A DNA stretch of 64,000 nucleotides. Origin: Siphlonurus alternatus (Eukaryota > Arthropoda > Insecta > Ephemeroptera > Siphlonuridae). A program made the position numbers and the translations under genes. The notes under the pieces are model-generated. The model searched no databases, had not been told where the DNA came from, and worked only from the letters and a program-made list of their open reading frames with translations. Positions 25,056-37,765 of the stretch are shown here, in pieces. The stretch's first letter is position 1. Every line of letters starts with the position of its first letter. Location of the stretch: positions 25,880,773-25,944,772 of the forward strand of contig OX463782.1 of assembly GCA_949825025.1 (NCBI GenBank), read 5' to 3'.

Positions 25056-25165
25056 GTCGATTATAGATTTTTTTAAAGAGAATTAAATAATATACAAAAT
25101 GTTTACTTTAACAGAATTTGCATGAGTGCGCGAACCATTCAGTAAAATGGAAATGGTATATAAAA
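23105..25165. mobile_element. Old 2-kb foldback element
   Basis: Several landmarks pair in inverted order: TTCTGTTAAAGTAAACATTT (23171) with the reverse copy near 25100; GGAGAGGCAACATA (23325) with 24862; GTCTGTTTTCTAAAT (23440) with 24750; GCGGACCAA...CTGCAAGCTGCAGTGAT (23550) with 24600. This indicates arms of several hundred bp, much diverged. It contains a younger TTA-flanked MITE (24270-24481). Confidence 0.65.
24270..24481. mobile_element. Harbinger-like MITE with TTA target duplication
   Basis: Left GGCTGCTCGCAGACAGCATC and right end (reversed) GGCTAGTCACAGACAGAATC are inverted repeats continuing into GTATGATAAAAA. TTA lies on both sides (24267-24269, 24482-24484). The short ORF across it is not a gene. 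Confidence 0.75.
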
Positions 25166-26800
25166 GTCTATAAACGTCCAAAACTACTATTAATAATAAT
25201 TAAGGTCAACTAATACATGTATATTTGAATAATATATTAATAATAATTTATTTCGAACGACGGTATTATACTGCATATTAGTGCATATATATGGTACTCA
25301 TTGTTCATTACAAGATGATTCACGTCTGACAAAATACAAGAAATTTAATTTATAATTAAGTTTGGCAAATTTAATAAAATATACTGTGTATTATGATATT
25401 GATCGACATATTGCATAGCACTTCTATCTCTAGAAACTCGATCTATATTATATTTTAGTCAAATTAAAAGACGCAGTAAAACACATGCAGTATATATAGT
25501 TTAATAATTGTAATAGATTATAATTAATATTATATAATTATTAAAATATGATTAATAGTATAATATTAATATTGTAATATTTGTCGGCTCAAGTTTCGTA
25601 TTTTGATTTTGCGTATGTGAATATCTATATAACAGTAAGATTATAAATAATATAATATATACTCTCAGCTCTCATGCAGAGTTTTCTGAGGTTTTCTCTG
25701 TCTCTCTGTGAATAAATTAAAGATCTGAAAAAGTTAGTACAACTTCGATCTCACCTCATTTGATTGCAATAGAGCGTTTACCGCGTTTATCCGCGCATGC
25801 GCATATATCAGTGGAAAATTTTGTCACATTTGTCTGCTAGGGGCGTAACTCATTTTTCAACCACTCAGTTGTACTTAGAGAAGTGGAGAGAGAGCATCGT
25901 CACAGCGCACCTTCAAGTTAATTTTACAATCCTGAGTTTTATTTTAATATAGTTTTAAAATAACCTTAATCAAGAAATATTTAATATAATTCTAAATCAA
26001 ACCTGACGCTACCATAACGAAAACCTATGTCCTCAAGAAATGAAAGTAAAATAGACCTGACAAAATTCTATGACACAAACAGAAACTCGACCTATAAACG
26101 CAAAATAAAGTTAAGTACATATACACAAAGCAAATTATAATAACTACTGAAATAACAATAATATTGCAAAATTAATAATTATCTAATATTAAATTATATG
26201 TAAGCAAAAGCGTGGCCAATTATTCACGCTCCTGGGGCGGCCCACCTGGGCCCCAACGACAACCCGATGACCAAAAAGTGGTGGGGCCAGGCGAGGCAGC
26301 CCTCCGTGGGCCAAGCGGGCAAACCCACCTTTGGCCAAACCACGGCCAGAAATTATGTGTTAGCTGGGGCATGACAATTTCTGAGTTCTGACCACTTCTG
26401 AAGTTCTGACAGTTGTGACGTTGTGACCAGATGTTGTGAGTGTTGTGACTGGTGACTGCATGACCTCTGATCGACGGTCTCTTTGATCGACGGAGAGCGC
26501 CAGCCGACCGTGTCGTATCGTATTTCGTATGTATAATATTCAGGTCGTCTAAAAAGTAAACATATTTTGCCGAACAGAAGATATACAGTTAAATCACAGA
26601 CAGAGGTTAAATGACACAAATGATAAGGTGATATATATATATATAAACACAAGAAGTCTTTGCGTGGTGGATAAATAACCATAAACAATTTTAATTAACT
26701 TATGATATTCACCTCCCGGCCCTGCATGGTATATATGTAATACCGTTGGAGAGAATGAAAAAGGAGTTTGTGTGTGTGGGGGGGGGGGGGCAACTTACAG
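25166..26800. other. AT-rich intergenic region, upstream of LINE fragments
   Basis: Mostly AT-rich sequence. A GC-richer island at 26215-26480 is the inverted relative of 18600-18890. A word at 25825-25846 mirrors 19493-19520. A poly-G run lies at 26778-26790. I recognise no exon; the missing first exon of GILT may lie somewhere in 17.9-28 kb. Confidence 0.5.
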
Positions 26801-26814
26801 AGGGCATTAGTTTA

Positions 26815-27060
26815 GATTATATACCGATTTGCGGCAAATGTGGCTACACCACGGTGGCACGCAATTATAATAATTAAGATGTACTCAACATATTCTTAAA
26901 CTTCCCATATAACTCTCTGCGCGCGCCCCTACCACTCAGGACGGCAACAAATTCCACTCCCTCACTATTCGATTTAGGTTCTAAAGAATACTTCATCCCC
27001 ACATCACTCCTACTACCCCTGAACTCCATGCAGCTTCCACTCATGATCCCCTCTCCCAGT
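26815..27060 (-). pseudogene. LINE 3'-end fragment (CR1/L2-like)
   Basis: The minus strand matches the C-terminal end of the reverse-transcriptase protein at 50141-51202 (the region before GGTGTAGCCACA, near the stop), with stops and frameshifts. It lies directly beside the longer fragment 27087-28066 in the same orientation. Confidence 0.7.
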
Positions 27061-27086
27061 ATATTATAGCTAAAGATGAAAGTTGA

Positions 27087-28066
27087 TATTATATACCGGC
27101 GGCAATTGTGGCTATACCACGATGGCTTGCCTCGTCAGGTTTTCGCTTCTCAGCCTCCTCTCGAACTCCCCGGAACTTCCTGCCTCGAAACACCACCTCC
27201 TGGCTCAGCAGATTCCACTCGCTCACAGTTCTTCTGTAAATAGAAAACGTCCCCACGTCACTCCTGCTGCCCTCATACTCTAGCTTCCACTCGTGGTCCC
27301 TCCTTCCCCTTATCTGCCTTTTACTGCCCCCTCGCTCATCTCCTCCCATTCCGTTTCTCCTCTTGTTATTTTATACATCGTTGTGAGCCTGACATCTTTC
27401 CTTCTGTCCTCAAGCGCATCCCACCCCAGCTCCTTAATCAACTCCGTTGCACTGTCCCTTTCTATAATAATCATATACAGTAATGGTATTATCTTTTCTA
27501 ACAAATTTAACCCCTGTCCTTCCTAGCACCCTTCTTGCTGCCCTTCTTTGTATTTTCTCCATTTCCTTTATCCCTTTTTGCCTATAAGGGTCCTACACAC
27601 TACACCCATACAGTACTCCATTATTGGCCTAATTAGTGTTTTTATATGCTTCTTAATTCTCTTTCACCATCCTACCCGTGTCATACAGATTTCTCATCAC
27701 AAATTCTAGGTTTAATTCTTTTGCTCTTTGCTGTCACATACCTGATACGTTCATCCCACCTTATTAGGCTATTGTGAATAACTACTTCCAGATACTTGTA
27801 CTTATCTTCTTCCTATCTACCTTCTTGTGAATTGTATACCTCATGTCCGTGTGTTCTCTTTTCCTGGAGAACACCATCACGCTACATTTATCCACATTGA
27901 GACTCATTTTGTTATCTGCCACCCATTTTCCTACATTTTATCAAAATCTCTTTGTAGCACTATTTCATCCTCCTTACTCTTAATTATTCTATACAGAGTA
28001 CACTATCATCCGCAAAAAGTCTAATTTTGGACTCCAAACCATTCACTATATCTTGTATGGAAATAA
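27087..28066 (-). pseudogene. Decayed LINE reverse transcriptase fragment (CR1/L2-like)
   Basis: Reading the minus strand from 28066 gives an RT core piece with FADDS, then, after frameshifts, ELGWDALEDRRKDVRLTTMY and RRDHEWKLEYEGSRSDVG, and an end close to the LINE at 50141-51202. There are several stops and frameshifts, so it is dead. It is 5' truncated at about 28066, about 100 bp before the first SAAL1 exon. Confidence 0.88.
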
Positions 28067-28180
28067 TCAAAAGTCACAAAAAGTAAAAAAAGTATTTGCA
28101 AGTTAAAATTGAGATATAATTTGCAAGTTTCATTTCTAACCCGTCTCCACTGATTATTGTTTTTAGGTGCCAACATTAAG

Positions 28181-30606
28181 ATGGAAATTCAAGCAAATGA
28201 TATTTCCGTATCAGAAGAAAATCTAGACCAGCAGTTTGAACACAATAACCATGACGTGTCTGTCATTGCTGCTAACAATCCCTCTGTCTCTGATGACCTG
28301 CAAGATGAAGTGGATAAAATAAAAGGAGACATGATCGGTACTTAATAATTCTTTAGTTAAATTATGTATATGAATACTTTTTTCTTGGTGATTGATAGCC
28401 TTAATTTTAGTTAAATTGTCTTAATCATGACACTGTTTAATTTTAAATAACTGTTCTATATATGTACAGGACTTTACTTTTTTGTATTGTGTGTAATATT
28501 GCAATTTTTATTCAAATGTTGCAACGTGTACTGAGATTCTCTATTTAAAATATATAATATACAGTACAGCAATAATTGTAATATTATTTAGTGATCTATT
28601 ATAGGTAACCTGCATTGTATGTTCTGTTTGTACTGTATAATAAACAGGTACAGGAAATATAGAACTCTAGCTGTCAAAAGCGATGACTTTTACAACAGTT
28701 AGTGTTAGTTAGTGACTTCATTGGCAATGAAGGCCAACATTGCAAGTTGCCTACTTCACCGCATGCTACTGGTACAGTTCCAGTTTTCCCATTGAACCAA
28801 CAAAATATTTTTGTATTTTACAGGAGAGACAGTATACAGTGAGCGTTGGGTCCTTAAAGCCTTAATGAGTATTACTGAGGTGAGTTAAGCTGATAATTAC
28901 TTTCACTAATACTAACACTAATTTTAATAAACTATCTTTACTGATCATCAATCTTTTGTTTAAGAAATTCTCCGAGTACTGTGGGGAAGAGATTCGAGAG
29001 CTTGAAACGTCACTGGAGGAGGATGTTTGCACGATCTGGGATATGTCAGCAGAACGTGACGTGGCTTGTTTCCTCACTCAACATCATATCCTAGATTTAA
29101 TTGAGGCGTGCATCAGCCAGTGTCGCAACCCGCGGCTAATGGTGAAGCGTTAATGTGAAGTGTTAATTAATTGACCACAAGATTTTGAGACAATTAATTC
29201 CCTCTTTTACCACTATTTGCCCTATGTAATTTCTTCTTTATTTTTTTTTTTAACAATAATGGTTGGTTATTGTTAAATTCTAAGATTAAAATGGGGCAAA
29301 TGTATAAGAGATATAATTACAAATGTAAATAAGTAGAACTAATTAATTTTGATTTGTGCAGGAAATGATGATAGGAGTTCTTGGCAATCTGGCATGCCAG
29401 CAAGAGATCCGTGAAGCAGTGTCACAGCGAGAAGGCCTGGTGAACACCCTAGTGTCCCACTTCAGATACCCAGACACTCTGGCCCTTGTGCAGCTAGTGC
29501 GCCTAGTGCGAACATGTTTGTGGGAATTGAGGAGCTCGGCCCCAGCACCAGACAGCATCTGGCTTTTAGCACTGGCTAAGCAGGATGCCTGCAACAGTCT
29601 TGCCTTCATCATTGGAAGCTCAGTTGAAGGTAACTATCAACCTCTTGCATTAACTCCCAGTGTCACAGTAACGTTCAGATCTTTTATCGTTACTGTGCAT
29701 TAAAAAAAGAAAAAAAAAAAGAAAAAAAAAGAAAAAAAAAAAACATGGTTGTGGGACTTGTGGGTGCCAACCAACCAATTTGGGTTATAATTGTGATGAA
29801 TGCTATAGCTTTTTTTTTTTCTACCTTTAACATATTGATAACAAATACTGTATTGTTGTACTGTTTGCTGTGTATCCCTCAGAAAATGAGGGAAACTGTT
29901 AACGTTCCACCTCCATTGACAGCTGTAAAAAAAATGTTTCTGTTTGCAGAGGATTTGCTGAGTGCCTCCCTACATTTGATGGAAACTTTGGTTTACATTA
30001 AATTACCAAATGATCAAGGCTATCTTGGAAAACACTTTGCAACTTCAGGTAAAGTTAATTAGATAATTGCTATTAACTATTAACTTTGTTGTTTGTCAAA
30101 ATTGTTTCAACATTTTACCTGTTTTTATTTTCTCCTTTCACTATTGGCATCCTTCATGAAAAAAAATTACTGCATATTTGAGCAGAGAACATTGAGTTAT
30201 GTATTGTCAATATTTTTCAGATTCTTTTGAATCATCTAACACCCTCATTAAAATCAAGCTGCAAAACGCTGTGATTTCATAGTCAGGTAAATTATTAACA
30301 TGCAAGTCTAGGGAAAGACGTTGAATGACTATGAGGTCAAAGCGCCTTTACTCTCAATTTTGAGGGTGTTAGAGGTTAAAAAAAAAATACAAAAATTGAC
30401 CATAAATAAATAACTCGAGGTCCTCTATCCAAATATGCAACAAAAATTTCACAAACAATGTCCATATTTCACTTTAATGTACACCCAAGCAAGGCTTGAA
30501 ATCATTATTATTAGTCTTTTATTAAACACAAAAAGTGTACATGAAATCATTATATTATTATTCTGATCATCACCCTGTTAACTTCATTGCTAATTTCATA
30601 TTATTT

Positions 30607-30637
<31 letters not shown>

Positions 30638-30642
30638 TTTGT

Positions 30643-30720
<78 letters not shown>

Positions 30721-32106
30721 TAAAAGAAAAAATTATGAAAATAAATTTAATTTTGCTGTTAATTTGGCTCTATATTAAAAAGACATATGTTCTAGTAAAT
30801 GCTGTTGTATTAATTTGTGAATCAAATGTTACTAATGTTAGCAATCATATTTTTTTTTTTGTAATAATTTAATTTAATATTGCATAACCAAAAAAATTAA
30901 TTTGCTACAGTTACTGCATTAAGAGGTAATAAATTATATACTGTATAAAAATACGGCATTACAAGTAAATTGTAAGAATTCAGCATTTTAATTTTGTATA
31001 TTTAACAAATTGTTATACCCAATTTTAGTGATAATGTTTAAATTTAAGCTAAGATTTAATCAGTATCTTTCCAATCAAGTGTATCAAGCTAACCTGCCAT
31101 TGTCATGCTTACAGGAATGGTGAGCTCCTTGTTGGAAGGTTTGCGAGAACTGACAGGTGAGGGAGAGGGCGAGGAGGTGAGCATTGCCAGCTGTCGTGTT
31201 GAGGAGGCTTGTCGGCACTGGGTCTCCGTGCTGCATGGCTTCACCTTCTGTGAGGATGGACAGCAAGCAATACGTGAGTACAAATTTGTGAAGACTGATA
31301 AATTGATATCACCCTTTGAAAGTAAATGGACAAAGTAATGTTCATCTCCAGTATATTTTTGATAGTTTGGAAAATAATTTAGAGTATTAAAATAATGTTT
31401 ACATCCTAATATTTATTATTATTTTAGAAAATGTTGATTTGTAAATTAGTCTGAAAAATTCAACACCTTAATATGTTTCGATCAAAAGTTATACCTGCAA
31501 ATAAGTTTCTAAAAATATTTTGTGTTATTTTTTTACTCCTCCCTAGTTATTGTAAAAATTTCAAATGTTATTTCAATAGGCAATGTACCAACTGGTATTT
31601 AATGTGAATAAATAAAAGGCTTATAATTTTGTTTTGCAGGGGAGCATGCTGGTCCTATTGTAATCTTCCTTGAGACCATCTTACGTCATTTCCTTGAGCA
31701 GGACAACTGGAAGGAGGCTCTCGAAGACCATGCGGACTTCCTTATGTGTGCCGCCAACATATTGTGTCTTCTGCTGCCCACAGACTTCAGTCCTGGCTGC
31801 TTGGCTTGTGTAGTGACTCTCCTAGAGAGAGTGCAGGGTAAGGGGGCAGTGACCTTGCAGGAGAGTCTGGAGAGCTGTGTGGCTTCCGTGGCAGCTGCTG
31901 AGGGTGTGCAGTCCAAGATGCTAGCTACGCTCGACCAGTGTCATGCTCCTGAGGTAGAGCTCTGCTTCCTGGCTGTAGCCAAGCAGGACCCAGCCCTCCT
32001 AGCTCATCTACTTGCTGAACTGCAGTGTACCAACAAGCATCAACGGTTGTGTGACATTGCAAGTACATTATTAAACAACAGTTCACAACAATCAAGGATG
32101 AAGTAG
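28181..32106 (+). CDS. SAAL1: SAAL1-like protein, seven exons
   Basis: Exons 28181-28337, 28824-28879, 28965-29141, 29362-29629, 29950-30048, 31115-31273 and 31640-32106 (stop TAG) join in phase into 460 residues (human SAAL1 474). The family is an armadillo-like helical protein named for serum amyloid A-like 1, with a reported role in cell proliferation; its biochemical function is poorly known. Diagnostic matches: IGETVYSERW (human IGSTVYSKHW), EEDVCTIWDMS....VACFL and GVLGNLACQQEI (human GILGNMACFQEI). The N-terminus before residue 50 is acidic and unconserved. ATG 28181 is the first in-frame ATG; an acceptor-like TTTTTAG at 28160-28166 precedes it by 14 bp, so the exon probably begins there, with a 5' UTR intron or a trans-splice site. 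Intron 5 contains a MITE (30236-30372) and a TTTA microsatellite. Confidence 0.92.
30236..30372. mobile_element. MITE in SAAL1 intron 5
   Basis: Terminal repeats CTAACACCCTCA and TGAGGGTGTTAG, with a second inner inverted pair around TTTCATAGTCA / TGACTATGAGG. About 137 bp, no coding capacity, no certain target duplication. Confidence 0.72.
30605..30716. repeat. (TTTA)n microsatellite
   Basis: About 28 tandem TTTA units with one TTTG interruption, inside SAAL1 intron 5. The lengthy ORFs over it are artefacts. Confidence 0.97.
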
Positions 32107-32846
32107 GGGACTTTTCATAAATTTAATTATTATTTAAATCTGTATATATGTAAATAATTGTGTTTTTTTTTAATTAAATTCTTACATATTGAACAAACCT
32201 AAGTAACTTTTAATGCATATACAAAAATTATGTAGTTGTGGAACTTTTGTTGTCACAATGCATTTGTGCATCTATTTACACGTAATTATTCTCATAATTT
32301 ATTCTTTAAGCTAGAAGTATACATATACTGTATATCCTATTAATCCTATTATACAACTTCCTGACATAGATGTACAAATACAGTGTACATACTATGTTTT
32401 TGTTGTTTTTTTTTTCTGTACAGTTAGTAGAATTACATATCATGGTTCTATATATGGTTTTACCTGTGTGTTTATTTAGATCGGTAAGTGTTTTTTGCAT
32501 TTTTTTACACCAAATATATTTTATGTATTATATTTACATGTTATTTAAAATATTGTAGAATATTATGCTGCAATACAGAAATTTAAAGTTTTTACTAGCT
32601 ATACTAGCCTTGAAATTCAAGTGTCTGCTGTACTTGTAAATTAAAGTATTATACATTTTTTTTATATAGTAACATAGAAATATTTTTTCAATAAAAGTAC
32701 AAATTAATGCAAACATAAATTTTATATTATTGGTGGTCTATGTAGATAGTACACCCAATGAAGGGATGCTTTGAGGTTCCAACTGCAGCTAGTGCATGGT
32801 ATTCAAAATACTTATTATAGGCCCATGTCAGATAGCGAGACTATTA

Positions 32847-33110
32847 AGGTGCTTTCACATATTCGAAAATCGCTACGGAGTTCCGTAGCAATGCCGTAAG
32901 CCTTTCACATATTCTTGTTCGTCTGCGGCAGCTGCGGCGGAAAATCATGTGAATGCCGCAGCAAAATCAAACTCATCTTGATTTTGCTACGGAGTTCCGT
33001 AGCGCAGAAGATCGCGAGGTGCTACGGTACAGCTACGGCACGCCGCAGCAAAATCAACACCTTTGCTACGGCGTGTTTCCGTAGCGATTTTCGAATATGT
33101 GAAAGCACCT
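32847..33110. mobile_element. AGGTGCTTTC MITE, copy 1 (TTA target duplication)
   Basis: Ends AGGTGCTTTCACATATTCG and CGAATATGTGAAAGCACCT are inverted repeats; TTA lies on both sides (32844-32846, 33111-33113). The interior is full of GCTACGGAGTTCCGTAGC-like palindromes. Related copies are at 49032-49249 and 49336-49615. Harbinger-like by target size. Confidence 0.87.
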
Positions 33111-33432
33111 TTAGAGATGTATGTCAATCTGTCATGTTATTGCTGCTGCAGGACACTGTCACCTTCTGACACTTTTGGTCAATTTTCTGCATTAAAAGAT
33201 GTAGATATATTAAATCGATGGTTTCGAGAAAGCGCTGGTTTGCATTCTCCGGAAATTAATGAATAAAATGACATTTGCTAGCTTTTTCAGTTAGGCTTTT
33301 AAAATTACAATAACAAAGGATGAAAAGAAACCTTTTTGCAAAGGCAAGCCCTTCACTTTGTTCATTCCTGAAAATGCAAACCAGGCGCTTTCTCCGTGGA
33401 ATTTAACCATCGATATTTATATATATATATAT

Positions 33433-33568
33433 CGTCACCTCAGAATGCAAATCACGTAACTACAAATTTTTTTTATGGAACTTTGACCCTTAAATTATGT
33501 TCTAGTGAGATAAGGTTTAAAGTTGCATCAATTTTTTTTGTAGTTACGTGATTTGCATTCTGAGGCGA

Positions 33569-33570
<2 letters not shown>
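33433..33570. mobile_element. 138-bp MITE inserted in a TA tract
   Basis: Ends CGTCACCTCAGAATGCAAAT and ATTTGCATTCTGAGGCGACG continue as inverted repeats through CACGTAACTACAAA. TA repeats lie on both sides, and a long pure (TA)n tract runs on from 33571 to 33656. Confidence 0.82.
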
Positions 33571-33659
<89 letters not shown>

Positions 33660-34257
33660 TCCTAGCTACTAAATATATATAGTGTGTGGGCTGTGCACAT
33701 CATATAATTTGTTGGAATTGTTGCTGCAGAATACAGTCAAGTGTTGTACGTATACTGAACGGCATAAATTTTATTGCAATTATAGACCAGGGCTAATCCT
33801 CTATTTTGTCTATTGAATCGGGTAAAGTCACTCCCGACTAGCTGTTACAAGAAAAATTTGATTGTTGAAATTTGTTAACAACAAGCAAATTTCAACCAAT
33901 AGGAAGGCGTTTCAGCAAAAAGGGTTAATTATTTCTAAGCCAATCAGAATTCAGAATTCGGCCTCCATAAGCCGGAAGGGAGCCTATAAAGGACTGCATA
34001 CCCCTATCAATAGAGGATCGATTATCCCTAGCTGATGTTATAGAGACCTTCTCTCTGCTATAATATCTACATTGTACAAACATCCTTCGACCTCATCGCA
34101 ATCAATTCACTGATAATGATAGTGAAAATGGTCATTAATTAAAAACCCGTTTGATCTGCGGCTTATTCTATATGTATATATTATATATATATATAATATA
34201 GAATATATAACAACTATTATAATTTTATATATAATATGCACTATATTTGTGTTTAAT
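33571..34257. other. TA tract and intergenic sequence
   Basis: (TA)n at 33571-33656, then ordinary AT-rich sequence. 33780-34030 is somewhat less AT-rich and contains no recognised exon. Short TA runs lie near 34165-34235. Confidence 0.6.
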
Positions 34258-34295
34258 CAGAGCGTACTAGATATTATACTAGCTAGTACGCTCTG
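34258..34295. mobile_element. 38-bp palindromic micro-MITE (family 3) with 7-bp direct repeat
   Basis: Arms CAGAGCGTACTAG and CTAGTACGCTCTG around a 12-bp centre, flanked by GTTTAAT on both sides (34251-34257, 34296-34302). The CAGAG terminus fits hAT ends. Confidence 0.65.
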
Positions 34296-34469
34296 GTTTA
34301 ATAAAATAATTATTTATATATTTAATATATTTTATTATAGCTAGGTTAATTAATTAATTGGAATGCTGCAGGACATGCAGAGCTATAATATATGCATGAC
34401 GTACAACTTTGAGAAAATTTAAAATTATATATTATATATGTAAGGTTAAAAACCCAACTTAGAATATAT

Positions 34470-35183
34470 AAGGCGCTGTCCCAATTCTCTCATCTCGTCT
34501 ACTATGTCTACTACCCTTCCCTAAAAATCACCTTCCGCCATATTGAATTTGCTTCCCAATACTTTTCGTCCCCTACTTCGCTCCCTTTTTCGTCCCCTAC
34601 CGACGCCATTTTTGTAGGGCGCATACGATGGACCCTAAATTGACGAGCAAGATGGCGTCGTTCCCTACCCTGGGAATCTTTAAATCTAAACAATTTAATT
34701 ACTTAAATATAATAAAATTAATTCAAAATTTGTTGATTAATTAATTATTAGAAAAAATATATTGACAATAAATACTTATAATTAAATTATTAATTTAATA
34801 AATATAATTTAATATTGACATTAAATATTAAATTAATTATAATTAATTAATTGATTATAATTAACAATTATATTTAATTAATTAATTGATTGATTATAAT
34901 TAACAATTATAATTAATTAATTTTAATTAACAATTAAAATTAACAATTAAAATTAATGGAGTAAATATTTTTTTTTTTTATTTTCAGTATATTTATGTTG
35001 TCCTATTATATTAATATATAAAAATAAACACATGAAAATAAGTTGTTTAAGAAACGTATATTGTATAAATGTTATCAATTAATAATAATTTGTTATAAAT
35101 ATTTAAAGAAATTATGTAAATAATGTAAATATATTGAAATTTCTTTTGTAAAAAATTTGAAAATATATGAAGGCTTTATGACG

Positions 35184-35211
<28 letters not shown>
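34470..35211. other. AT-rich intergenic region with a GC-richer patch
   Basis: 34470-34690 has words (GTCCCAATTCT, TACTACCCTTCCCTA) that recur in reverse near 60295-60355 (CTACCCTTCCC, ATTGGGCC), suggesting remnants of one TIR element. The remainder consists of TTAATTAA-rich simple sequence, ending in a TA tract into which the next element is inserted. Confidence 0.5.
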
Positions 35212-35216
<5 letters not shown>

Positions 35217-36209
35217 TTCTCCCTGCTTTTTTACCGATCTGCATTTGTTTTATTTTACTTTTTTACCTATCTGTTTTTTATTTATCAAACTTTTTTACCT
35301 ATCTGTTTTTATTTTGTCACACTTTTTTACCTATCTGTTTTTGTTTCTTCAAACTTTTTTACCTATCTGTGAAAAAGTGAATTGTTCAGGAGAAGGTTTA
35401 AACTGTTTATTTCTTTATTGTTGTGATTATTTAAACATACACTTAGCTTTTTTTAAAGGTAATATATTATTACTCGTTGTAACGATTTTTTTTTTTTCAA
35501 ATTCCGTAAATTTCTCGCGTAAAAAAATATAATCGGGATTCAAAATTCTGCTCAATAAGTTTTATTACTTATTATTACGCGTGTAATAATGAAGTTTACC
35601 ATACATATAATATGCAATTATGGTAATTAAGGAACATTAATAAAACAGTAATTGATGATGCATCAATCGGCATATATAGTTATTGTGAATACGAAAAAAG
35701 TAATGCTAATTCATTATTATCCTCGGCATTTTTGGTAAAGAATAAAATTGTAACATAAAAGAATTAAATTTATTTTTGTAACGTTTATAAAAGGCCATGG
35801 GAATAGGGAATTTGACTAAATAAAAAATATAATTATACTTTTTACATTCTAAGCAATCATTTAGGATTAAAAAAAAATGTATGTATTGATTATTGTAATT
35901 AAGATACTATGCAAACCTTTAATTTCAAAGTCACTACAGTATTTTAAAGTTTACATAATTGAAATTTGTTTTTTTGCATATTTTATAGCCTCTACGGATA
36001 AATAAAACTCATCAAATTAATAATTATTAATTTATATTAATATCAAACATAATAATATATCAAATTAATGATAAGTATAAATATTATTATATGTTTTGCA
36101 ACAATTTTTGTATAATATATACAGTAATATAATATAAATGAAACGAAAATTAAATGAAATATTCTTCATGTAGCTTTCGCTGTTCAGTACAAAATATGCT
36201 TAATTTATA

Positions 36210-36653
36210 TATATTCTGTGGGGCCATAAAATCTTCTGATGTCCAGTTTCTGATTGTTTTAGCAGACAGGCAGAGTGTATTAGTATACATCATTTCACAA
36301 ACTTTAAATTACCACTCTCAGTCCTAAGGAAATACTGCCGTTGTCCTTGTTTACGTAGCTTTACAGGGCTACTCAATTTTCTACGTTTTGGTGCAGCTGT
36401 AACGACAGTCTCGAACAAACACTTGTTTTGCATATTTGTCAAGGGAATAAAAATTATTATGAATTTTTTCTCTATCCTTTTCACTCACATTGGCACAGAA
36501 TTTTAATGAACTTTTGGGTGTCCTTCTCACTGCATTTACACCCAGCTTTCATCACCACTGCAGGCTTGTTGTCAGGTGAAACAATACCAAGTTGTGTCTT
36601 CGTTCCAACATATGCATGGTTTCCCCTGCTGGCGAAGATTTTGGTTTGTGAAT
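36210..36653 (-). pseudogene. Frameshifted E1 protein remnant, copy 1
   Basis: Inverted equivalent of 57247-57690 (see that entry). Pieces such as APKRRKLSSPVKLRKQGQRQ appear identical in the two copies, including the frame breaks, so both descend from one already broken element. Confidence 0.55.
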
Positions 36654-37261
36654 TTTTCAAATGAAAGACGTCTAATATTACTTTTAATTTTTGTTAATTT
36701 CTTTTTCATTCTCTGTTAACGTTTTAGAATTGTTTACTTCACGATTAATAATTTGCTCTACATCTGCCAAGTCTAATAAGGTAACAAAGGAATTTCAAGT
36801 ATCAGTACATTGTTCTTCAATCGTCAAAACTGACTCGGCTTGTTCAGAGCTCCGACAACTAGTGCTTAATTGGTCCAATCTCTATGCTGAGCTGTAAAAA
36901 CAACAAATTGTTACTATTGCGATCATTATTATTACGTAATTCACTCTAATGAATGTAAATATTACTTAGTTAATAATAGAATATAAAATTCTTACCTATT
37001 TCAATCCTTATTTGCATGTAGAGTATGGGTGCGATCCGTATATCGGCAAACCGGTGAGAACCGGTTGTGCTTTGGTCCATAATTCGGCTCCCACCGGTGA
37101 AGCGAAAATCCGAAGTTTCCCGAAGTTTCAAAAGTCATCAGTTGGCGCGCGGAGAGAGCGGAGAGACGCAAGGCTGCTTCCAGCCCAGCCGTGTGACGTC
37201 GCTGTTTAAAATTGGTGGGAAAAGTTTAAATATTTTACAAAACATATTTGATTTTCTGAGT

Positions 37262-37765
37262 CTATACGTCAAAAGAACGAAAACAATTTATACGAAAGGC
37301 ATTACACCGAAAACAAAAAGGACAAAAGTAATTTAACACGAAAACATTTTATACGAAAATATATTTATTAACCGAAATGGAAAATGTGCGAATGCATTTA
37401 TAACGAAACTTAAAAAGCACGAAAGCATTTACATCATCGAAAATATTTTAGCCGAATTCAATAAATAATTCAATAAATAAATAAATAAATAAATAATAAT
37501 TCAATATAATCACGAAAATCATTAGGCCGATATAGTTATTTTAACGAATTGAAATAAAAAACAACGAAAGTAAATTAGAACGAAAACATTTAAATAAACG
37601 AAATAAAAAAATCACGAAAACAATTTGGCCGAAAGTTATTTGAATGAAAACATTTTGACCGAAAGTTATATGAACGAAAACATTTAAAACGAATGGAAAA
37701 ATCACGAATACAATTTGAACGAACGCTATTTGACCGAAATAAAAAACACCGACGAAGAAAAATAA
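37262..37765. repeat. CGAAA-motif array (arm 1)
   Basis: A CGAAA or CGAAT word recurs about every 16-20 bp, for example AACGAAAACAATTT and CACGAAAACATTTTA. It forms the left arm of a foldback whose reverse partner is at 39693-40235. Not coding: the apparent phenylalanine-rich ORFs come from the TTTCG strand. Confidence 0.8.
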
